Source: Thermodesulfobacteriota bacterium (lineage in GTDB: Bacteria > Desulfobacterota > BSN033 > UBA1163). Taken from it: DNA of 11,695 bases. The stretch spans positions 1 to 11,695 of the forward strand of contig JASEIE010000094.1 of assembly GCA_030024065.1 (NCBI GenBank), written 5' to 3'. Both the position numbers and the translations under genes were made by a program. The notes beneath the pieces are model-generated. The model searched no databases. It saw only the letters and a list, made by a program, of their open reading frames with translations, and had not been told where the DNA came from. Position 1 is the first letter of the stretch, and each line of letters begins with the position of its first letter. Shown here piece after piece: positions 7,209-11,695 of this stretch.

Positions 7209-8117
7209 TTGGGTAAGGAATATTTTGATATTCTCATCTTCGGTCATAAGACTTCCAAAGCCAATCACCTGAGGATATACAGAAAGACTTTTAAAATAGG
7301 ATTTTACCTAATTGGGTTGGTCTATCTTTGCACTACATTCTTCTTCTGTGATTATATCCAGATTAGGAGAAAGGTCTATGAGCTAATCCGATTACGTCAG
7401 GAATTATATGCCCAGAAATCCCACATTCAATTTTTTTCAGATCGGATTGAAAACTTGGAGACAGAACTTTCCGAAATGAGGGATTTTGACAGAAAGATTC
7501 GCATCATTTCCAATCTTGAAAAAGGACAGGAAACAAGACTTATTATGGGAATAGGCGGACCATCGCCTTCTGATATTCGGGAGAAATTGAAAAGAGAAGG
7601 TGATGATAAGGGACTCATTCAGCAGATGAGAAGTGATATTGAGCGACTCAAGTCAGAAGCGATCTCTCGTGAAGAAAGCCTTTCTGAGCTTGAGAAACTT
7701 TTGCAGAGCAGAAAGGAGATGTTAGCCCACACCCCTTCCATCTGGCCTGTCATGGGTTGGGTTACGTCTGGTTTCGGTTTTCGTATTGATACATTTACGG
7801 GATTGAATCAGATGCATGAAGGCATTGATATTTCAAATCGCGTGGGAGCCTCAGTGATTGCTCCAGCGGACGGAGTTATTTCGGATATCAGAAATGATTT
7901 AGGTCTTGGAAAGATTTTGGTGATCTCCCATGGATTTGGAATGATTACCAGGTATGCCCATCTCAATAAAGTTTTGGCGAGTGTAGGGCAAAAAGTGAAA
8001 CGCGGGGAAAAGATTGCCGAGGTAGGGACGAGCGGGAGAACCACAGGTCCCCATCTCCATTATGAGGTGAGGATCAATGGTATCCCAGTCAACCCGATGC
8101 GATATATCTTAAATTGA
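7209..8117 (+). CDS. Membrane-anchored M23-family peptidoglycan endopeptidase
   Basis: This 302-residue protein has a short cytoplasmic N-terminus, one membrane helix at about residues 29-48, coiled-coil-like segments at about 50-100 and 120-172, and a C-terminal LytM/M23 domain at about 178-300 facing the periplasm. Lysostaphin-type zinc residues are all present: His203 and Asp207 (HEGID), His251 (YAHL), and His282 and His284 (HLHYEV). It is therefore predicted to be an active endopeptidase that cuts peptide cross-links, unlike degenerate LytM activators such as EnvC. The start is TTG 7209, preceded by a GAGGGGGT ribosome binding site; no ATG in frame precedes the membrane helix. It lies downstream of the amidase gene with its own possible promoter, and its stop is 183 bases from the end of the convergent ECF operon. 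Confidence 0.9.
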   Translation: MGKEYFDILIFGHKTSKANHLRIYRKTFKIGFYLIGLVYLCTTFFFCDYIQIRRKVYELIRLRQELYAQKSHIQFFSDRIENLETELSEMRDFDRKIRIISNLEKGQETRLIMGIGGPSPSDIREKLKREGDDKGLIQQMRSDIERLKSEAISREESLSELEKLLQSRKEMLAHTPSIWPVMGWVTSGFGFRIDTFTGLNQMHEGIDISNRVGASVIAPADGVISDIRNDLGLGKILVISHGFGMITRYAHLNKVLASVGQKVKRGEKIAEVGTSGRTTGPHLHYEVRINGIPVNPMRYILN

Positions 8118-8134
8118 TTTTCAATAAGTTAATT

Positions 8135-8171
8135 TTCTTAAACCCCTCATTGAAGGTTAAGGTTTAAAGAA
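8135..8171. terminator. Candidate hairpin between convergent operons
   Basis: TTCTTAAACC (8135-8144) pairs with GGTTTAAAGAA (8161-8171) with one bulged A, and an inner CCT/AGG pair can form in the loop. There is no clear T tract on either strand. The convergent position 18 bases after the M23 gene stop fits a terminator. The rest of 8118-8300 shows nothing else I can support. Confidence 0.3.
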
Positions 8172-8300
8172 GAATGTTAAACCTGTTGTGAACCTGAAAT
8201 CTGGCGCAGCCTTGTTCATTCCAACCTCCAGCCCCAATGACTTCTCCCACTAAAGTCTATTTATCTCTGGTAAATTGAAATCCAAGAAAGGGAGATTGTA

Positions 8301-8936
8301 TCAAACTCTTCCATATACGTAAGCTTTCTCAATGATCTTTGATAACTTAAAACCTATCCAGGCACCTATGGCGGAAGCGATTACACCCTGAACTACCTGG
8401 AAAGTAATATACCACCCAGCATAGTGTTTATGCCAGATAAATGGGCCCGCAAAAAGATAGAAGTATAGGTATACGACCACCCCTCGTAATACGCCTGCTC
8501 CTAAAGCATTAAGTAAAGTTCTTACGTAATTTCTTGTTAAAATAAAGTATAACTCCAACGCAAAACTGGGCAATATCGCATATGGCCACCATAGGGGGTT
8601 TATCCCACGTGACAAAATTTGAGCAAAAATAGTATTTCCCAGTATTAAAAGGGTAGTTGCGCCAGGTTTAGGAACTAACCTTATGCCAATGATTAAGATG
8701 GCACTATAAGGAATGGAAAAGAAGAAGGAATGGATAAAAGGGAACTTTGAGAATCCCAATTTAAAAGGCAAAATGGCAATATAGAGTAAAGTAATAAAAA
8801 GAGAGATAGTAACCAAATCATAGGTGGTGAAGGAGCGAATCAACCTCTTTGATATCCCCGCATATAGGATAATCCCTGTTATCAAGGCGAATAAGACAAT
8901 TCCAGCATAAATGATTAATTCACTTGAGGTGTTCAC
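8301..8936 (-). CDS. Putative ECF transporter substrate-binding (S) component
   Basis: This 211-residue, strongly hydrophobic protein has about six predicted membrane helices and no soluble domain. It is the last gene of the minus-strand operon, directly after EcfT. Size, topology and position fit the integral membrane S component that binds the vitamin-like substrate for the ECF module. The VPKPGA stretch after a hydrophobic helix recalls the RKPGA seen in YkoE-like (thiamine/hydroxymethylpyrimidine) S components. The gene order ATPase, EcfT, S and the fused double ATPase also recall ykoEDC. This is a resemblance from memory only, so the substrate is not assigned. The start is GTG 8936, overlapping the EcfT stop as GTGA. 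There is no strong ribosome binding site, which suggests translational coupling. Confidence 0.72.
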   Translation of the reverse strand: MNTSSELIIYAGIVLFALITGIILYAGISKRLIRSFTTYDLVTISLFITLLYIAILPFKLGFSKFPFIHSFFFSIPYSAILIIGIRLVPKPGATTLLILGNTIFAQILSRGINPLWWPYAILPSFALELYFILTRNYVRTLLNALGAGVLRGVVVYLYFYLFAGPFIWHKHYAGWYITFQVVQGVIASAIGAWIGFKLSKIIEKAYVYGRV

Positions 8937-9724
8937 TTAAATAGCTCCATATAAATTAGAAAGAAGGATAACAGAAACCCGATCGTTACTACCAATGGGT
9001 CGAACCAGGAGAGCTTCAGCTCCTTCATGGAGGTTCTCCTTTCGGTAAAGGCTCGAACTTCTGCCGCCAGAGCGATTTGCCTTCCACTCCTCAGACAATT
9101 TATGACCAAGGGAATGGTGAGATGGCGAAACCCTCTTAAAACCCCTCTAAGGCCTTTAAGTTTTAAACCTCGGAGTTTCTGTGCAATCAGTATCCTCCTG
9201 GCCTCTTCGATTATCGACGGAAGAAAGCGAATGCTTACCATAAGCATAAAGCCTATCCTTTGGGGGAGTCCGAACTTGGTCAGTCCCAGGATGAGATCAG
9301 AAGGATAGGTCGTTAAAACAATTAATAAAGCCAAAGTCATAACGATGATCAGCCTGAGGGATTGAACCGCACCATAAATCAGCCCTTCCCGGTATATCTG
9401 CAAACCGCCCGTAAGCCCCCCGATTAGAGGAACCGATTTGGAGACAATAGTTACTACAGGGGTCTTGGGTTCTAAATAATAAAAAAATCCTTGGGAGATT
9501 ATCGTAGATAAAAAAACGGTTGCCATCATGAAAACCAGTATCTTCAGATTCGATAAGGAGGGCCTAGCAAAAAGGTATGCTGAGAAGATACAAAGAAAAA
9601 GGACCATTAGGAGAAGAACATTATTGAGCACGACCACTAAAACGGCAATCATTAAACTTAGGATCACTTTTGTTCGTGGATCAATTCGATGGAAAGGCGT
9701 ATTTTTATTGGAGAATCTCATCAC
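8933..9724 (-). CDS. ecfT: ECF transporter transmembrane coupling protein EcfT
   Basis: This 263-residue integral membrane protein links the ATPase to the S component in an energy-coupling-factor importer. Membrane helices are near residues 18-50, 60-80, 112-140 and 242-262. The long cytoplasmic coupling helices carry the two characteristic short motifs: AQKLRG (181-186) and AAEVRAF (220-226, a variant of the usual A-R-G). The PxxFxxIDPRTK-like start (HRIDPRTK, 12-19) is typical of CbiQ/EcfT proteins. The frame starts at GTG 9724 or the next codon, ATG 9721. AGGA lies about eight bases before the ATG, so 9721 is equally likely. It overlaps the end of the ATPase gene by about 20 bases, which implies coupled translation and fixed stoichiometry. 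Confidence 0.9.
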   Translation of the reverse strand: MMRFSNKNTPFHRIDPRTKVILSLMIAVLVVVLNNVLLLMVLFLCIFSAYLFARPSLSNLKILVFMMATVFLSTIISQGFFYYLEPKTPVVTIVSKSVPLIGGLTGGLQIYREGLIYGAVQSLRLIIVMTLALLIVLTTYPSDLILGLTKFGLPQRIGFMLMVSIRFLPSIIEEARRILIAQKLRGLKLKGLRGVLRGFRHLTIPLVINCLRSGRQIALAAEVRAFTERRTSMKELKLSWFDPLVVTIGFLLSFFLIYMELFK

Positions 9725-11072
9725 GGATGATTTTTCCTTCTTCTATTTGTATAAGCCTATCGGCGAATTCTCCCATGGCTTTTCTGTTGTGGGTAGAGAA
9801 TACAACTGTCTTCCCACGAAGAGTGAGGTTATAGGTGATATCCATAAACTTTGTCCAACCTTTTGTATCTAAACCCGTGGTGGGTTCATCGAGTAAAATG
9901 ATCTCAGGTTGCATGGAGAGGATCGAGGCCAAGGCTAACCTCTGCCTCTCGCCACGTGAGAGATTTTGGGGTTGACTTCCCTTATATGCGTCAAGCTCAA
10001 ATAATTTTAAAGCTTCTTCTATATTTATATTTATCCCTAAATTTTTTGGGCCGAAGCTTATCTCTTCTTCTACGCTGCAAGTAAAAAGCTGTTCATCGGG
10101 ATTTTGATACAGGAATCCAATTTTACATCGATAGGGGGATAGTTCCGGGTTGGAAATTCCCTCTATCGTGATCTTTCCTTTTTGAGGTCTAAGAAGACCC
10201 AATATTGCCTTAAAAAGGGTTGTCTTTCCACTTCCATTTTTTCCGAAAAGTGCTACAGATTCTCCTTTTCTAATCTGAAGGTTGATACCCTTTAAACAGG
10301 GATGGCCCTCATAACCGAACCATAGATCCTCAATTTTTAAATACGGAGGTAGGGATTGATGAAAATTCTTCTTCCTTTTTGGATTCAATCGAGAGGGTAA
10401 GGGATCAAGACTTAACGTTTTTCCCTCTTTAAAGTTTATCGTCCGATCGGCAAGGGGAATAAAATCCTCATATTGGTGTTCAACCAGGATGATGGTATAA
10501 CCTCTATGCTTGAGTCCTCTCAAAATTTGAAAGAGATCTCTTCTTCCCTCTTCATCCAGGTCGGTGGTAGGTTCATCGAATAGGAAAATTTTCGGCCCCA
10601 TCGCATAGATCCCAGCAATAGCCAGCCGTTGTTTCTGTCCCCCCGATAGCGTGAAGGTCTCCCTTTCCCTTATATCCCATAAGCTTAATTCCTTTAATGC
10701 AAGATTTCTTCTTATTATTATCTCATCCCTGGGGAAGAGGAGATTTTCGCATCCAAATGCAACATCATCCTCGACCCGGAGCATGAATATCTGACTATCC
10801 GCATTCTGAAAGACAGTGCCCACAAATTGAGAGAGCCTTCTGATGGGATTCTCTTTGGGAACTAACCCGTTTACATAAATAGAACCCGTCAATTCCCCAC
10901 CAAATAAATTTGGAATTAATCCATTTATTGTATATAGAAGAGTGGATTTGCCAGAGCCTGATTCTCCTGTGATTAGGATAAATTCACCATCTTTAATCTG
11001 GAGATTGATATCTTTCAGAGCGGGCTTCTCTGCCCCTGGGTATTTATAGGATAAGTCTTTTATTTCAATCAT
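9705..11072 (-). CDS. ECF transporter ATPase, two fused nucleotide-binding domains
   Basis: This 455-residue protein contains both ABC ATPase domains of an ECF importer in one chain, as in YkoD-type proteins; many ECF modules use two separate subunits (EcfA1/EcfA2). Domain 1: Walker A GESGSGKS (36-43), Q-loop FQNADSQ, signature LSGGQ (142-146), Walker B FLFDEP, H-loop His199. Domain 2: Walker A GKNGSGKT (277-284), Q-loop YQNPDEQ, signature LSRGE (371-375, Arg in place of Gly), Walker B LLDEP, H-loop His428. Both sites look catalytically intact. It powers uptake together with EcfT and the S protein encoded just downstream. ATG 11072 overlaps the stop of the upstream radical SAM gene (ATGA) and is preceded by GAGGCGG. 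Confidence 0.93.
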   Translation of the reverse strand: MIEIKDLSYKYPGAEKPALKDINLQIKDGEFILITGESGSGKSTLLYTINGLIPNLFGGELTGSIYVNGLVPKENPIRRLSQFVGTVFQNADSQIFMLRVEDDVAFGCENLLFPRDEIIIRRNLALKELSLWDIRERETFTLSGGQKQRLAIAGIYAMGPKIFLFDEPTTDLDEEGRRDLFQILRGLKHRGYTIILVEHQYEDFIPLADRTINFKEGKTLSLDPLPSRLNPKRKKNFHQSLPPYLKIEDLWFGYEGHPCLKGINLQIRKGESVALFGKNGSGKTTLFKAILGLLRPQKGKITIEGISNPELSPYRCKIGFLYQNPDEQLFTCSVEEEISFGPKNLGININIEEALKLFELDAYKGSQPQNLSRGERQRLALASILSMQPEIILLDEPTTGLDTKGWTKFMDITYNLTLRGKTVVFSTHNRKAMGEFADRLIQIEEGKIIRDEILQ

Positions 11073-11665
11073 TTTTTCCGCCTCAAATGATTACTAAAAA
11101 GATCAATGACTCCAGTGTAATCCTCCCCCTCCGGTCGGGAAAAGGTTACGTTTTCCAGATATCTTCTGGCTATGTTTGCAACCCTTTCTACTTCTTCATA
11201 ATTGGGTTTGCGAAATTTCAGTCCCCGTACAAGCATATATCCGATCACCCGATAGCTAATTTTTGGATCTACATTTGAGATAAACTGTGCAATCCTTTCA
11301 ATCTCATCTATATCTATATAACCCGGTATGTAAACGCTTGAGGCTGAAAGCTCAATTCCCTGATCGTAGAGATAGCGGAAATTCCTTAACGGGATTTTGT
11401 TTGGTTTACCAGTATACCGCATGTGTATTGTATCACTATATGCCTTGATGGAGATGGAGACATGTTTCAAGCCTTCCAGATCCGGGAGTATAAAACCATT
11501 GGTGAGAAGCCTTACCTCGCAACCAAATCGATCGAATAAAGTTTGGGGAAGGCTATTGAATTCGGGATTGGGCCTGGGGTCTCCTGTCAAGATATAAACC
11601 CGCTTGGGATTGACTCGACTTAAAATATTTAGGGTTTCTTCAACTGGACTTTCGCACTTTTCAGG
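11069..11665 (-). CDS. Radical SAM protein, 3' part (partial, apparent frameshift)
   Basis: The frame encodes the C-terminal part of a PflA-like (COG1180-type) radical SAM protein. LTGDPRPNPEF matches the GGEP strand, followed by LLTNGF, the strand SISIKAYSD, and the barrel's later half with SVYIPGYID. The cluster-binding CxxxCxxC should lie further 5' and is not visible here. In this frame a TAG at 11666-11668 blocks extension, and the only conventional start codon is TTG 11590, which falls inside the conserved LTGDP strand. Residues encoded between 11591 and 11665 (from PEKCESPVEE to KRVYI) look like genuine protein. The preceding sequence continues naturally in another frame (see 11661-11695), so a one-base frameshift or sequencing error is likely. 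It overlaps the ECF ATPase gene by four bases and may act on the importer's substrate. Confidence 0.7.
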   Translation of the reverse strand, partial: PEKCESPVEETLNILSRVNPKRVYILTGDPRPNPEFNSLPQTLFDRFGCEVRLLTNGFILPDLEGLKHVSISIKAYSDTIHMRYTGKPNKIPLRNFRYLYDQGIELSASSVYIPGYIDIDEIERIAQFISNVDPKISYRVIGYMLVRGLKFRKPNYEEVERVANIARRYLENVTFSRPEGEDYTGVIDLFSNHLRRKK

Positions 11666-11695
11666 CTAAGGCTTTTTTGATTTCAGCAATTCGAA
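11661..11695 (-). CDS. Upstream frame of the radical SAM gene (partial)
   Basis: At the right edge the minus strand reads IAEIKKALA followed by TGA (11661-11663). Shifting frame at this point gives IAEIKKALA-EKCESPVEETL, a plausible continuous amphipathic helix leading into the radical SAM core. It is either the 5' part of the same, frameshifted gene or the C-terminus of a separate upstream gene overlapping it. Confidence 0.4.
   Translation of the reverse strand, partial: RIAEIKKALA

Noticed and set aside
7013..7237. Minus-strand 74-residue open frame in the gap between amidase and M23 genes
   Set aside because: No ribosome binding site, overlaps both neighbouring genes, and its composition looks like an antisense shadow.
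8239..8257. GACTT...AAGTC inverted repeat as a terminator of the ECF operon
   Set aside because: Only five base pairs, no T tract in the direction of the operon, and more than 40 bases from the stop codon.
9027..9308. Plus-strand 93-residue open frame inside the EcfT gene
   Set aside because: It lies wholly antisense to a well-supported EcfT with coupling motifs; shadow frame.
11684..11695. TTCGAA near the right edge as part of a tRNA T-loop
   Set aside because: No matching T-stem or acceptor pattern is visible, and the minus strand here reads as coding sequence.

Overview
The window reads like an ordinary stretch of chromosome from an anaerobic, Gram-negative-type bacterium. A Desulfobacterota/Syntrophobacterales-like lineage is my inference only. 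It rests on an AMIN-domain periplasmic amidase, a Tat-signalled AmmeMemoRadiSam-type radical SAM enzyme, an encapsulated-ferritin-like protein, a second radical SAM protein, and strong AGGAGG-type ribosome binding sites. Base composition looks slightly AT-leaning by eye. There are no rRNA, tRNA, insertion-sequence, phage or CRISPR signals.

Plus-strand part (1-8117). A short C-terminal remnant of an upstream gene (2-94) is followed by a run of small-molecule-type genes: a DHPS-like metallo-beta-lactamase-fold hydrolase (137-1078), an isochorismatase-fold protein with Ser at the usual catalytic Cys position (1110-1664), a TatD-family metal-dependent hydrolase (1786-2553) and an MFS transporter (2612-3856). 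A 94-residue encapsulated-ferritin-like protein (4009-4293) follows, with no shell gene next to it. Behind it lies a 249-base gap holding a possible coding remnant. Then come a radical SAM enzyme with a twin-arginine signal (4543-5709) and two cell-wall hydrolases: an AMIN/Amidase_3 N-acetylmuramoyl-L-alanine amidase (5827-7029) and a membrane-anchored M23 endopeptidase (7209-8117).

Minus-strand part (8301-11695). A tightly overlapping operon converges on the plus-strand genes. In transcription order it holds the 3' part of a PflA-like radical SAM protein (runs off the right edge, apparently frameshifted), a double-domain ECF ATPase, an EcfT transmembrane coupling protein and an integral membrane protein that fits an ECF substrate-binding (S) component. 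Together the last three form a complete energy-coupling-factor importer for a vitamin-like micronutrient; the substrate cannot be read from the sequence. The overlaps (ATGA, about 20 bases, GTGA) imply translational coupling.

I see no clear-cut new multi-gene system. The most useful leads are the ECF importer coupled to a radical SAM gene with a probable frameshift, the Tat signal on a radical SAM enzyme, the ferritin-like cargo without a shell, and the Cys-to-Ser isochorismatase-fold protein.
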